Assembly (NCBI RefSeq): GCF_029016485.1 | Contig: NZ_CP092106.1 | Location: 682,001 to 746,000, forward strand | Length of the DNA stretch: 64,000 bases | Direction of reading: 5' to 3' | DNA from: Vibrio sp. JC009 | GTDB lineage: Bacteria > Pseudomonadota > Gammaproteobacteria > Enterobacterales > Vibrionaceae | Shown here: in pieces, positions 55,674 to 64,000 of the stretch | How positions within the stretch are numbered: the first letter of the stretch is position 1 | Layout: each line of letters opens with the position of its first letter | Notes under the pieces: model-generated | The model's input: the letters and a program-made list of their open reading frames with translations, nothing else | Told to the model about the DNA's origin: nothing | Databases searched by the model: none | Translations under genes and position numbers: made by a program

Positions 55674-57350
55674 ATGACCATGAATGCAAATGATCAACTG
55701 TGGTGGAAAACCGCCACGATTTATCAGATCTATCCTAAAAGTTTTTGTGACAGCACAGATAAAGGTACCGGGGATATTCAGGGAATTATTTCCAAACTGG
55801 ATTATCTGAAGCTTCTTGGTATTGATGCTATCTGGCTGACACCTGTGTACGAATCGCCAATGGTGGATAACGGTTACGATATCTCGGACTATTTCGCCAT
55901 TAATCCTGAATTTGGCACCATGTCCGATTTTGATGAACTGCTGGAGCAGGCGCACCAGCGCGGCATCCGTATCATTATGGACATTGTGGTAAATCACACT
56001 TCTACCGAGCATGCCTGGTTTAAGTCTGCACTGGGTAACAAGAACAGCCCGTACCGTGATTACTACATCTGGAAAGATCCTGTGGAGGGTCAGGCACCGA
56101 CCAACTGGGAATCTAAGTTTGGCGGCAACGCCTGGGAGCTGGATGAGAAAACCGGTCAGTACTATCTGCACCTGTTTGCAAAAGAGCAGGCAGATCTGAA
56201 CTGGGAAAACCCGAAAGTCAGAGAAGAAGTGAAGTCTGTGATTGAGTTCTGGGCGGAGAAGGGCGTGGATGGATTCCGTCTGGATGTGATTAACCTGATC
56301 TCCAAGCAGCAGGACTTTCCTAACGATGATATCGGTGACGGTCGCCGCTTCTATACCGATGGCCCGCGTGTTCATGAATACCTTCAGGAAATCAGCGAAG
56401 CGGTATTCCAGAAGTATGGTTCAGTTACCGTTGGTGAGATGTCCTCTACCACGCTTGAGCACTGCCAGCAGTACTCATCGCTGGATAACAAAGAGCTTTC
56501 CATGGTGTTTAATTTCCACCACCTGAAAGTGGACTACACAAATGGTGATAAGTGGACAAAAGCCCCTTTTGACTTTTTGCAGCTTAAGCAGATCTTTAAC
56601 CACTGGCAGACAGGCCTGAACGGTAAAGGCTGGGGCGCAATTTTCTGGTGTAACCATGATCAGCCGCGTGTTGTCAGCCGTCTTGGTGACGATCAGAACT
56701 ACCGTGTGGAATCAGCCAAGATGCTGGGGGCTTCTGTGCATATGATGCAGGGCACACCGTATGTGTATCAGGGGGAAGAGATCGGCATGACCAACCCTCA
56801 CTACACAGATATCAGTCAGTATCAGGATGTTGAAAGTACCAATATGTACGACATTATGGTCAATCAGCAGGGCGTGGAACAGGCTGCAATGCTGGCAATC
56901 CTTGACCAGAAGTCCCGTGATAACTCCCGGACACCGATGCAGTGGAACCGGGAAAAATACTCTGGTTTCTCTAAGGGTAAACCATGGCTTGAAGTGGCAG
57001 CTAATTATTCAGAAGTGAATGCCGCATCTGCGGTTGATGATCAGGATTCAGTGTTTTATTTCTATCAGAAACTGATTCAGTTGCGTAAAGATATTCCGGT
57101 TATCACTAGCGGCGATTATCTTGACCTTCTGCCTGAGCACAAGCAGGTGTTCTGTTATGCGCGCCGTGATAGTAAGCAGACACTTATCTGCGTAAATAAC
57201 TATTATGGTGAAGAGGCTGAATGTACAGTTCCGGCGGAGTTTGAGCTAAGCAAGGCAAGCTGCCTGCTTTCAAACTACCCGGTGGAAGAGTCGCAAAATA
57301 ACCTGGTACTCAGGCCTTATGAGTGCAGAATTTTGCTGATTGAGAGCTGA
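55674..57350 (+). CDS. treC: Trehalose-6-phosphate hydrolase (alpha,alpha-phosphotrehalase)
   Basis: A GH13 enzyme of 558 residues that splits trehalose-6-phosphate to glucose and glucose-6-phosphate. Visible motifs: IDAIWLTPVYESPMVDNGYD, DIVVNHTS, the nucleophile region DGFRLDVIN, the acid/base VGEMSS and the third catalytic NHDQPR. ATG codons at 55674 and 55680 are both usable; TAAGTGAG lies ahead. Preceded by treB, as in E. coli. Confidence 0.96.
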   Translation: MTMNANDQLWWKTATIYQIYPKSFCDSTDKGTGDIQGIISKLDYLKLLGIDAIWLTPVYESPMVDNGYDISDYFAINPEFGTMSDFDELLEQAHQRGIRIIMDIVVNHTSTEHAWFKSALGNKNSPYRDYYIWKDPVEGQAPTNWESKFGGNAWELDEKTGQYYLHLFAKEQADLNWENPKVREEVKSVIEFWAEKGVDGFRLDVINLISKQQDFPNDDIGDGRRFYTDGPRVHEYLQEISEAVFQKYGSVTVGEMSSTTLEHCQQYSSLDNKELSMVFNFHHLKVDYTNGDKWTKAPFDFLQLKQIFNHWQTGLNGKGWGAIFWCNHDQPRVVSRLGDDQNYRVESAKMLGASVHMMQGTPYVYQGEEIGMTNPHYTDISQYQDVESTNMYDIMVNQQGVEQAAMLAILDQKSRDNSRTPMQWNREKYSGFSKGKPWLEVAANYSEVNAASAVDDQDSVFYFYQKLIQLRKDIPVITSGDYLDLLPEHKQVFCYARRDSKQTLICVNNYYGEEAECTVPAEFELSKASCLLSNYPVEESQNNLVLRPYECRILLIES

Positions 57351-57356
57351 TAAGGT

Positions 57357-57400
57357 GAACTCCTGCACTGGGATTGGTATTACCAGTGCAGGAGTTCTTT
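57357..57400 (+). terminator. Terminator of treC
   Basis: GAACTCCTGCACTGG pairs perfectly with CCAGTGCAGGAGTTC around GATTGGTATTA, followed by TTT. Because the loop is the GGTATTA motif, this hairpin may derive from the repeat seen elsewhere. It separates treC from the convergent yitT-like gene. Confidence 0.88.
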
Positions 57401-57402
57401 AA

Positions 57403-58017
57403 TCAACCATAGGTAACAATATACCGGTTTGGCTTATGGTTCATGGTAAGGACCATATTAATCACAATGGCCCCGGTTACTGACAGGGCGATAGTCCATA
57501 CTGAAACAAAAAACAGAGAAGCGATCAGTATGCCTGCGTCAATCAGCATCTGAACTTTACCCGCCGGAATGCCTTTTTTATCCTGAATCAGCAGGCAAAA
57601 TATATTGAACCCTCCCAGGCTGGAGCGGTGACGGAAAAGGATCAGCATTCCCAGCCCCATCAATAGTCCGCCGGCAACGGCACAATAGATTTCATTGATT
57701 GAATCCAGCTTAATTACCAGATCGGCGTGATCTGCGAAAATGGAAACCAGTCCCCCGGAAATTACGCTGTTTACCGCAAATGTTTTGCCGTAGCGTTTCC
57801 ATCCCAGATAGTAAAACGGACAGTTAAGCACAAAATAGAGGGTTCCGAAGGTGAGCGGAATTATCTGATTTAAAAGCAGAGCTAAACCGGCCGTGCCGCC
57901 TGTCAGCAGATCCGCTGATTGCAGCAAAAATACGCCCTGCGCAGTGAGAAATGTACCGGTTAAGATGGCAACCCAATCTTCTTTGTGTGTGTGTTTTTCA
58001 GCCATTATTAAAATCAT
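57403..58017 (-). CDS. YitT-family membrane protein
   Basis: A 204-residue protein (or 200 from the ATG at 58005), with five or six membrane helices. TGGTAGLALLLNQIIPLTFG and GGLLMGLGMLILFRHRSSLGG fit the YitT/DUF161 family seen next to BCR/YitT-type genes. AGGTAAG precedes the ATG at 58017. Function is unknown. Confidence 0.78.
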   Translation of the reverse strand: MILIMAEKHTHKEDWVAILTGTFLTAQGVFLLQSADLLTGGTAGLALLLNQIIPLTFGTLYFVLNCPFYYLGWKRYGKTFAVNSVISGGLVSIFADHADLVIKLDSINEIYCAVAGGLLMGLGMLILFRHRSSLGGFNIFCLLIQDKKGIPAGKVQMLIDAGILIASLFFVSVWTIALSVTGAIVINMVLTMNHKPNRYIVTYG

Positions 58018-58170
58018 CTTACCTATAATGGCTGGAATCTTATTAAAAAACTTATATTTTCTGTAGCTTGGGGGGGAATTTAGTGGTAAACATGTGTAAT
58101 TCACTTTTTACGGAGTGTAAAGCAGGAAATTGACAGCGGACAACCAGAACTGGTCAGGCCTGCTGTTTAA

Positions 58171-58183
58171 TGAAGTTAATTCA
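58171..58183. promoter_or_regulatory. MetR box upstream of glyA
   Basis: TGAA-GTTAA-TTCA, an exact TGAA-N5-TTCA. A weaker TGAA-AATTC-TGCA lies 21 bp further. MetR activates glyA in E. coli from two such sites, and the gene order supports it here. Confidence 0.7.
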
Positions 58184-58275
58184 CATGGAACATGAAAATT
58201 CTGCATAAAGAAATGCTGGCAAGTGGCTTTCTGACTTAAGTCAAATTAGGTAGAATATTGCCACTTATCAGAGTG

Positions 58276-58291
58276 ACGAAAACGTTTGCTC
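58276..58291. promoter_or_regulatory. PurR box upstream of glyA
   Basis: ACGAAAACGTTTGCTC matches the PurR consensus ACGCAAACGTTTGCGT at 13 of 16. It is downstream of a TAGAAT (58251-58256) that could be the -10, a position suited to repression. PurR represses glyA in E. coli. Confidence 0.75.
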
Positions 58292-58357
58292 GGAGCATTT
58301 TACGTTTCGTTGTGTGGTTTTTAGGAAATTTCAGATTATCTGAGTCAGGAGATACAG

Positions 58358-59608
58358 ATGCTAAAGCGTGACATGAACATCGCTGATTATGATGCGGAGC
58401 TATTCGCAGCCATCCAGGAAGAGACTCTTCGCCAGGAAGAGCATATTGAGCTAATTGCTTCAGAAAACTACACCAGCCCACGCGTTATGGAAGCTCAGGG
58501 CTCTCAGCTAACTAACAAGTATGCAGAAGGCTATCCGGGTAAGCGCTACTACGGTGGTTGTGAGTATGTAGACAAGGCAGAAGCACTGGCGATTGACCGT
58601 GCATGTCAGCTATTTGAGTGTGAGTACGCGAACGTTCAGCCTCACTCAGGTTCTCAGGCGAACAGCGCGGTTTACATGGCGCTTCTTAAGCCAGGCGACA
58701 CAGTTCTTGGTATGAGCCTTGCTCACGGTGGTCACCTGACTCACGGTTCACCGGTAAACTTCTCTGGTAAGCACTACAACGTCATTCCTTACGGTATCGA
58801 TGACGCAGGTCAAATCAACTACGATGAGATGGAAGCACTTGCTCTTGAGCACAAGCCTAAGATGATCATCGGTGGTTTCTCTGCTTACTCTCAGGTGGTT
58901 GACTGGGCTCGCATGCGTGAAATCGCAGACAAAGTAGATGCTTACCTGTTTGTTGATATGGCGCACGTTGCCGGTCTTATCGCTGCTGGCGTATACCCGA
59001 CTCCACTGCCGCACGCGCACGTTGTAACAACAACAACTCACAAGACTCTTGCTGGCCCACGTGGCGGTCTGATCCTGTCTAACGCTGGCGAAGACATGTA
59101 CAAGAAGCTGAACTCAGCGGTATTCCCTGGCGGTCAGGGTGGTCCTCTGATGCACGTAATCGCTGGTAAAGCGGTAGCGTTTAAAGAAGCGATGGAGCCA
59201 GAGTTCAAAGAGTACCAGCAGCGCGTGGTTGTAAACGCAAAAGCTATGGTTGCTGAGTTTATCGCTCGTGGCTACAAGATCGTTTCTGGTTCGACAGAAA
59301 ACCACCTGTTCCTTGTTGACCTGATCGACAAAGACATCACAGGTAAAGAAGCAGACGCAGCGCTTGGTGCAGCAAACATCACGGTAAACAAAAACTCAGT
59401 ACCAAACGACCCACGCAGCCCGTTTGTGACTTCTGGTATCCGCGTTGGTACACCAGCAATCACTCGCCGTGGCTTCACAGAAGAAGACGCGAAGAACCTT
59501 GCAGGCTGGATGTGTGACGTGCTTGATAACATTAACGACGAAGCGGTTATCGAGGCGACTAAGGCTAAGGTTTTAGAGATTTGTAAGCGTCTTCCGGTTT
59601 ATGCGTAA
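58358..59608 (+). CDS. glyA: Serine hydroxymethyltransferase
   Basis: GlyA converts serine and tetrahydrofolate to glycine and methylene-tetrahydrofolate, the main source of one-carbon units. The PLP lysine is in [14 protein letters not shown] (about Lys229), with [10 protein letters not shown] and HGGHLTHG before and [17 protein letters not shown] after. 416 residues, standard. Likely controlled by MetR (activation) and PurR (repression) from sites upstream. Its 3' end runs into a repeat element containing its terminator. Confidence 0.98.
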   Translation: MLKRDMNIADYDAELFAAIQEETLRQEEHIELIASENYTSPRVMEAQGSQLTNKYAEGYPGKRYYGGCEYVDKAEALAIDRACQLFECEYANVQPHSGSQANSAVYMALLKPGDTVLGMSLAHGGHLTHGSPVNFSGKHYNVIPYGIDDAGQINYDEMEALALEHKPKMIIGGFSAYSQVVDWARMREIADKVDAYLFVDMAHVAGLIAAGVYPTPLPHAHVVTTTTHKTLAGPRGGLILSNAGEDMYKKLNSAVFPGGQGGPLMHVIAGKAVAFKEAMEPEFKEYQQRVVVNAKAMVAEFIARGYKIVSGSTENHLFLVDLIDKDITGKEADAALGAANITVNKNSVPNDPRSPFVTSGIRVGTPAITRRGFTEEDAKNLAGWMCDVLDNINDEAVIEATKAKVLEICKRLPVYA

Positions 59609-59616
59609 TTAAGAAA

Positions 59617-59812
59617 GGCCCTGGGCCCTGGGAACGGACTTCGTCCTATGGGCTCTGGGAGTAAGGCGGGTAAGATGGCCTGCTTTGATTGAAATATAAA
59701 TCCCCGCATTATTTAAAATAAGCGGGGATTTTTTGTTTTCTCGAAAGTTTCTATCGCCACTTTCCCAGGGCCTAACAGGGAGCGCAGCGACCGTCCAAGG
59801 GCCCAGGGCCCC
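59617..59812. repeat. CCCTGGG-family inverted-repeat element, copy 5, enclosing the glyA terminator
   Basis: Left arm GGCCCTGGGCCCTGGG, GGACTTCGTCC, and CTCTGGGA; right arm CCCAGGGCC, a GACCGTCC-like hairpin variant and GGGCCCAGGGCCCC. The 100 bp between the arms hold a Rho-independent terminator. The element ends 5 bp before the stop codon of the minus-strand lipoprotein gene. Confidence 0.8.
59698..59735 (+). terminator. Terminator of glyA
   Basis: AAATCCCCGC / GCGGGGATTT with a 14-base AT loop, then TTTTTGTTTT. It lies 89 bp after the glyA stop, inside the inverted repeat. Confidence 0.88.
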
Positions 59813-59817
59813 AAAAA

Positions 59818-60153
59818 CTACTCGTCCTTATTTATACTAAGCGTAGTCCCCGACTTACACTGAAACGAATAATACCGGCGGCTTTCGTTAAACTTAGACA
59901 GGCCTTCGCCGGTGCAGTAGTCGATGTTGATATCACGCATGATTTCAAGGGTGTCTTCACTGTTCATGGTGAACTTAGAACCATCGGCACAGATAATACG
60001 TACACGGCCGTCATCGCTGACAGAGTAGACATCCACTTCGGTGTTGCACAGCTCAAATGACGCATCCAGATAATTGTCATTCTGAGTGTTGTTTGATGAG
60101 CACCCGGTCAGAGCGAGTGCCATTGCTACTGCCAAAAAACCTAGCTTTTTCAT
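59818..60153 (-). CDS. Small lipoprotein with a SnoaL-unlike, disulfide-type domain
   Basis: 111 residues: signal peptide with lipobox LTGC, then a short linker. The mature part has cysteines at CNTEV, ICADG, YCTGEG and QCKSG, four in a domain that could form two disulfides in the periplasm. The family was not recognised. It is the last gene before the lipA gene on this strand but is separated by 101 bp of AT-rich DNA. Confidence 0.65.
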   Translation of the reverse strand: MKKLGFLAVAMALALTGCSSNNTQNDNYLDASFELCNTEVDVYSVSDDGRVRIICADGSKFTMNSEDTLEIMRDINIDYCTGEGLSKFNESRRYYSFQCKSGTTLSINKDE

Positions 60154-60254
60154 ACGACTTTTCCTTTTCAGTCAATCTTTGGACTTGAGTATTTATAGTT
60201 TAGTAGACCATGCCAAAATTCTTGAGTTCATTTTTGAATTTAGAACAAAATTTT

Positions 60255-61220
60255 CTACTTTACTTCAACACCCTGAGCCTGAAGATCAGCGTGATAGGAA
60301 GATCGCACAAACGGGCCACAGGCTGCATGGGTAAACCCAAGGTCTAAGGCAACCTGTTTCAGCTCGTCGAACTCTTCAGGCGGAACATAACGTTCTACCG
60401 GCAGATGGTGGCGGCTTGGTGCCAGATACTGTCCCAGTGTCAGCATGGTTACACCATGAGCGCGAAGATCTTTCAGAACTTCGATAATCTCTTCTTTGGT
60501 TTCACCCAGTCCCATCATCAGGCCTGATTTGGTCGGTATATCAGGGTGTTGCTCTTTGAACTTTTTCAGCAGTTCCAGAGACCACTTATAGTTTGCACCC
60601 GGACGCGCTTTTCGGTACAGGCGCGGCGCGGTTTCAAGGTTGTGGTTAAATACATCCGGCGGGCTATCTTTCAGGATATCCAGAGCTTTGTCCATTCTTC
60701 CGCGGAAGTCAGGAACCAGAGTCTCGATTTTTATCTCAGGGTTTTTCGCACGAATTTCCCGGTTACAGTCAGCAAAATGCGCGGCGCCACCGTCTCTCAG
60801 GTCATCACGGTCAACAGAAGTGATAACGACATATTTCAGGTCCATATCCTGAATGGTAGTTGCAAGGTGTGCCGGCTCTTCCGGGTCAGGGGCTACCGGT
60901 CTGCCATGGGCAACGTCACAGAAAGGGCAGCGTCGGGTGCAGATTGCACCAAGGATCATAAAGGTTGCCGTTCCGTGGTTAAAGCACTCTGCAAGGTTCG
61001 GGCATGAAGCCTCTTCGCAGACGGAATGAAGATTATTTTTGCGCATAGCAGATTTTATATTCTGAATTCGCTTGCTGTCTGATGGCAGCTTAATCTTCAT
61101 CCATTCCGGTTTTCTCAGAACTTCCTTCTCTTCTGATGGCAGGTTTTTGGTCGGAATCAGAGCCATCTTGTCGGCGTCTCTGTATTTAACGCCTTTTTCC
61201 ATTTGAATTGGTTTGCTCAT
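60255..61220 (-). CDS. lipA: Lipoyl synthase
   Basis: A radical-SAM enzyme inserting sulfur into octanoyl groups. The auxiliary cluster cysteines are in [13 protein letters not shown], the radical-SAM cluster in CTRRCPFC (CxxxCxxC form). 321 residues. It works on the octanoyl-protein that LipB makes; lipB is 25 bp upstream on the same strand. The C-terminal serine, which ligates the auxiliary cluster, is in PFVRSSYHA. Confidence 0.97.
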   Translation of the reverse strand: MSKPIQMEKGVKYRDADKMALIPTKNLPSEEKEVLRKPEWMKIKLPSDSKRIQNIKSAMRKNNLHSVCEEASCPNLAECFNHGTATFMILGAICTRRCPFCDVAHGRPVAPDPEEPAHLATTIQDMDLKYVVITSVDRDDLRDGGAAHFADCNREIRAKNPEIKIETLVPDFRGRMDKALDILKDSPPDVFNHNLETAPRLYRKARPGANYKWSLELLKKFKEQHPDIPTKSGLMMGLGETKEEIIEVLKDLRAHGVTMLTLGQYLAPSRHHLPVERYVPPEEFDELKQVALDLGFTHAACGPFVRSSYHADLQAQGVEVK

Positions 61221-61245
61221 ATGCTTCAGTGTCTACCTGTTATGT

Positions 61246-61890
61246 TTATTTGTGCTCTGTTACCTGGGTATAGTTCAGAGCGGCTACCAGCTCTTTAACC
61301 AGTATTTTGCTGATATCATCCAGATCATCCGGACCACCCAGATCCCGGGTTTGTATCATTTCCATTCCGGCATAACCGCACGGATTGATTCTCAGGAAGG
61401 GTGAAAGGTCCATATTGACGTTCAGTGCCAGACCGTGGAAAGAACACCCCTTACGAATTCTCAGACCGAGGGAGCAAATCTTTCGTTCGTCAACGTACAC
61501 TCCGGGCGCATCCGGTCTTGCTCTTGATGAAATACCGAACTGCTCAAGGGTCTGGATAACGATATTTTCTATATGAGTGACAAGGTCCCGCACGCCTAAC
61601 TTTTTTCTTTTCAGGTTAATCAGAAAATAGGCTACCAGCTGTCCGGGGCCGTGATAGGTTACCTGTCCGCCTCTGTCACTCTGCACTACGGGAATATCTC
61701 CGGTTTCCAGTAAGTGCTCTGCTTTTCCGGCCTGACCCTGGGTAAATACCGGGTTGTGTTCTACAAGCCAGATTTCATCAATAGTATCGTCAGTTCTGGA
61801 GTTGGTAAAGTCATGCATGGCCTGCCATACAGGTTGGTAATCTTGAAGCCCCAGATGTTTTACAACAAGTCGATCTGCTACGTTTTCCAC
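61246..61890 (-). CDS. lipB: Octanoyl-[acyl-carrier-protein]:protein N-octanoyltransferase
   Basis: LipB moves octanoate from ACP to lipoyl domains. Motifs [17 protein letters not shown] and [13 protein letters not shown] (with catalytic Cys and Lys nearby) are visible. 214 residues; the start is GTG at 61890. It forms an operon-like order with ybeD upstream and lipA downstream. Confidence 0.96.
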   Translation of the reverse strand: MENVADRLVVKHLGLQDYQPVWQAMHDFTNSRTDDTIDEIWLVEHNPVFTQGQAGKAEHLLETGDIPVVQSDRGGQVTYHGPGQLVAYFLINLKRKKLGVRDLVTHIENIVIQTLEQFGISSRARPDAPGVYVDERKICSLGLRIRKGCSFHGLALNVNMDLSPFLRINPCGYAGMEMIQTRDLGGPDDLDDISKILVKELVAALNYTQVTEHK

Positions 61891-62055
61891 TTCCGGTACC
61901 TGTATAGCGAATTAATAAAGTAAAATGATTATAAACTGCTTTGTGGCGAGGAACTAGGCTTAGCTACACAAATTTAAATTTTTTTTAATATCTAAAAAAA
62001 GATTGAACGCCGGATACAAAAACAGCGGCTTAATGCCGCTGTTCTGAACCCGCTT

Positions 62056-62325
62056 TTAAAGAACCATTCGAACAATTTCGATTTCGCCCAGCTCTTTATA
62101 AAGTGTTTCAACCTGCTCGATAGAAGTTGCAGTGATAGTAACAGAAACTGAGTTATAAGTTCCTTTACCACTTGGCTTTACAGTCGGGCTGTAATCACCA
62201 GGAGCATGTTTCTGAATCACTTCCAGAACCAGCTCTGGAAGTTCAGGTTTTGCATAGCCCATTACCTTGTAGGTGAACTGACAAGGAAATTCTAACAGGT
62301 CTTTTAGCTTTGGTTGTTCTTGCAT
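62056..62325 (-). CDS. ybeD: UPF0250 protein YbeD
   Basis: An 89-residue ACT-like protein of the YbeD family: [33 protein letters not shown] and [20 protein letters not shown]. In E. coli it also lies between dacA and lipB. It may have a regulatory role but is uncharacterised. Confidence 0.92.
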   Translation of the reverse strand: MQEQPKLKDLLEFPCQFTYKVMGYAKPELPELVLEVIQKHAPGDYSPTVKPSGKGTYNSVSVTITATSIEQVETLYKELGEIEIVRMVL

Positions 62326-62402
62326 GACTTATTCCGGATGGGGATTTGTTGAGGCGGAATATTACTCGGATTAAAATGGGAACTCAAGAGGAAAGGGGAT
62401 TT

Positions 62403-62509
62403 GGCCCTGGGAACGGACTTCGTCCTACAGGCCCTGGGCCCTTGGAAGTGCGGTTATTTGACCTAGGGCCCAGCAGGGAGCGAAGCGACCGCTCCCAGGG
62501 CCTAGGGCC
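62403..62509. repeat. CCCTGGG-family inverted-repeat element, copy 6
   Basis: A compact 107 bp copy, the same length as copy 3: GGCCCTGGGAACGGACTTCGTCC, GGCCCTGGGCCC, a short AT centre, then CCTAGGGCCC, GCGAAGCG within GGGAG...CTCCC, and CCAGGGCCTAGGGCC. It lies between ybeD and dacA, stopping 5 bp before the dacA stop codon. Confidence 0.85.
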
Positions 62510-62514
62510 AAATA

Positions 62515-63687
62515 TTAGAACCAGCTCTTAAACAGCAGCACAATATAATCAATCAGACGACTAAACAAACTACCCTGATCAACATCTTCCAGTGCCAGAA
62601 GCGGGTATTCTGCGATATCTTCACCGTCAACCTGGTAGTAAAGCGTACCAACTACGTCGCCCTGGGTGATTGGGGCTTCAAGCTCTTTTTCCAGAACGAA
62701 GCTTGCTTTCAGGTTTTTAGCCTGGCCGCGTGGAAGGGTTACGTAGGTATCCTGGCTTACGCCCAGTGCAACGGTTTCCTGTGAACCCATCCAGATACGT
62801 TCATTTACGAAGGTTTCACCCGCTTTGTGTGGAGCAACGGTTTCGAAGAAACGGAAGCCGTAGTTAAGCAGCTTTTTGCTTTCTGCCTTACGGGCATTTT
62901 CGCTCTTGGTTCCCATCACAACTGCAACAAGGCGCATCTTGCCTTCAGTTGCTGAGCTTACCAGGCTATAACCTGCTTTTGATGTGTGACCGGTTTTGAT
63001 GCCGTCCACATTCATGCTCTTATCCCACAGTAGACCGTTACGGTTGTACTGTGTGATGCCGTTATAGGTGAACTGTTTTTCCTTGTAGATAGCATACTCT
63101 TCCGGTACATCGCGGATAAGTGCGCGACCAAGAAGGGCCATATCGTAAGGTGTTGAGTACAGGCTCGCATTATCGAGACCGTGTACGTTGGCAAAATTGG
63201 TATTTGTCATGCCGATGGACTGAGCCCATGCATTCATCAGGTCAACAAACGCATCTTCTGAGCCGGCAACATGTTCTGCCATTGCTACACAAGCGTCATT
63301 ACCCGACTGGATGATGATACCGCGGTTAAGGTCTTCTACTTTTACCGTAGTACCCACTTCAATAAACATCTTAGAAGAGTCAGGGTAGTTCTTAGCCCAG
63401 GCATTTTTACTGATTACAACATCATCCTGAAGAGAGATATTACCGCGAGCCAGTTCCTGACCGATAACATAACTTGTCATCATCTTGGTCAGACTTGCAG
63501 GAGAAAGTTTGGTGTCTTTTTCCTTCTCTGCCAGTACCTTGCCTGAGTTATAGTCAATCAGTACATAGCCTTTAGCTGCGATCTGAGGTGCATCCGGTAC
63601 CACAATCGGTGCCGCCTGAGCTGTGCCGGCAGCAAATACTGAAGTTGTGATAAGTAGAGATTTAAGTAATGTTTTTGACTTATTCAT
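62515..63687 (-). CDS. dacA: D-alanyl-D-alanine carboxypeptidase (PBP5/DacA)
   Basis: A penicillin-binding serine carboxypeptidase that trims peptidoglycan pentapeptides. The signal peptide ends near TAQAAPI. Active-site motifs: SLTK (Ser65, Lys68), SGN in IIQSGNDACVAMAEH and KTG in GIKTGHTSKAGYS. The C-terminal amphipathic tail anchors it on the inner membrane (LIDYIVLLFKSWF). 390 residues from the ATG at 63687; an upstream TTG at 63702 is the less likely alternative. It precedes ybeD-lipB-lipA on the same strand. Confidence 0.97.
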   Translation of the reverse strand: MNKSKTLLKSLLITTSVFAAGTAQAAPIVVPDAPQIAAKGYVLIDYNSGKVLAEKEKDTKLSPASLTKMMTSYVIGQELARGNISLQDDVVISKNAWAKNYPDSSKMFIEVGTTVKVEDLNRGIIIQSGNDACVAMAEHVAGSEDAFVDLMNAWAQSIGMTNTNFANVHGLDNASLYSTPYDMALLGRALIRDVPEEYAIYKEKQFTYNGITQYNRNGLLWDKSMNVDGIKTGHTSKAGYSLVSSATEGKMRLVAVVMGTKSENARKAESKKLLNYGFRFFETVAPHKAGETFVNERIWMGSQETVALGVSQDTYVTLPRGQAKNLKASFVLEKELEAPITQGDVVGTLYYQVDGEDIAEYPLLALEDVDQGSLFSRLIDYIVLLFKSWF

Positions 63688-63818
63688 TTTGTATGTAATC
63701 AATTTGAATGTTTAAAAGCTTAATGGTCCGTATCTTAGCAGAATCATTCAGATTCGTCAGGATAACTGACTGATGCGATAGCACTATGACAAAAAACGAG
63801 ACGTTACGCCACAATGAT

Positions 63819-64000
63819 TTACTGTGAGACTTTCTTTATAAAAGCCTCCGGGTAGCCCTGTTGCCTGATTTTTTCCAGCGCTGCTTCCGTTTTTAAAAAG
63901 TCATCAAAGGGGCCGACCATCACTCTGAAGTTGTTTTTCTGCTTTTCGATAAAAGTGCTGACAGAAAGCTTAGCAGATAAAGTATCAGCCAGTGACTGTG
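63819..64000 (-). CDS. rlpA: RlpA septal-ring lytic transglycosylase, C-terminal part (partial)
   Basis: The window edge cuts this gene. The translated C-terminus ends in NFRVMVGPFDDFLKTEAALE and GYPEAFIKKVSQ, a SPOR domain. The gene order (rlpA-dacA-ybeD-lipB-lipA) and the SPOR domain suggest RlpA, a lytic transglycosylase at the division septum. The double-psi beta barrel is outside the window, so the identity rests on the tail and the order. Confidence 0.8.
   Translation of the reverse strand, partial: QSLADTLSAKLSVSTFIEKQKNNFRVMVGPFDDFLKTEAALEKIRQQGYPEAFIKKVSQ

Overview
This is an ordinary chromosomal segment of a Vibrio or close relative (Vibrionaceae, Gammaproteobacteria). The evidence is a complete Na+-pumping NADH:quinone reductase operon (nqrABCDEF, then apbE), the Vibrio porin OmpK, metNIQ-gmhB-treRBC in a single block, and the ftsH/folP/glmM-secG-tRNA-rimP/nusA/infB/rbfA/truB-rpsO-pnp-nlpI order. 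No prophage, integron, rRNA operon, CRISPR array or full-length insertion sequence is visible. The species was not determined.

Layout. 0.1-15.8 kb: housekeeping genes for membrane proteolysis (ftsH), folate (folP), peptidoglycan precursor (glmM), secretion (secG), tRNA-Leu(GAG) and initiator tRNA, then the transcription/translation operon rimP-nusA-infB-rbfA-truB, rpsO, pnp and nlpI. 15.9-17.8 kb: a MarR regulator and MATE efflux pump, each preceded by the same palindrome. 17.9-20.6 kb (minus): overlapping panE-yajL-csdA. 20.8-23.3 kb: ompK, and an ECF sigma / ChrR-type zinc anti-sigma pair with a matching promoter. 23.6-27.3 kb (minus): yajG-ppiA-ampG and rlmG. 27.5-35.4 kb: bolA, nqrA-F and apbE. 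35.8-40.4 kb: a chemoreceptor, a coiled-coil porin, a small PstS-like periplasmic protein and a convergent REC-REC-GGDEF protein; this looks like an insert between apbE and dinB, and the Nqr assembly gene nqrM is not found here. 40.5-49.3 kb: dinB, yggN-like, small DUF genes, proS and trmO, zinc-independent L31/L36 paralogues behind Fur-like and Zur-like sites, a PilZ protein, and a RelE-type toxin/XRE antitoxin pair. 49.4-57.4 kb: metNIQ (minus) behind tandem met boxes, gmhB, and the trehalose genes treR, treB and treC with two TreR-like operators. 57.4-64 kb: a YitT-family protein, glyA with MetR and PurR sites, a small lipoprotein, and the minus-strand group rlpA(partial)-dacA-ybeD-lipB-lipA.

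The least-described content is between the genes. (1) Two ~110 bp copies of a palindromic element (infB/rbfA and nqrF/apbE gaps) keep their loops and single-stranded core while nearly all stem bases differ in a compensated way. (2) A family of CCCTGGG-rich inverted-repeat elements lies at the 3' ends of glmM, infB, truB, glyA and between ybeD and dacA. A second family is built of GGGGCTAT-type octamer arrays. Both carry the same short GGAC-TTC-GTCC hairpin. (3) A 263 bp gene-less element after chrR has ends nearly identical to the outside end of Tn5/IS50. Smaller palindromes of three other kinds also occur.

All protein calls come from reading the translations and motifs. No database search was possible, and comparisons with other genomes are from memory.
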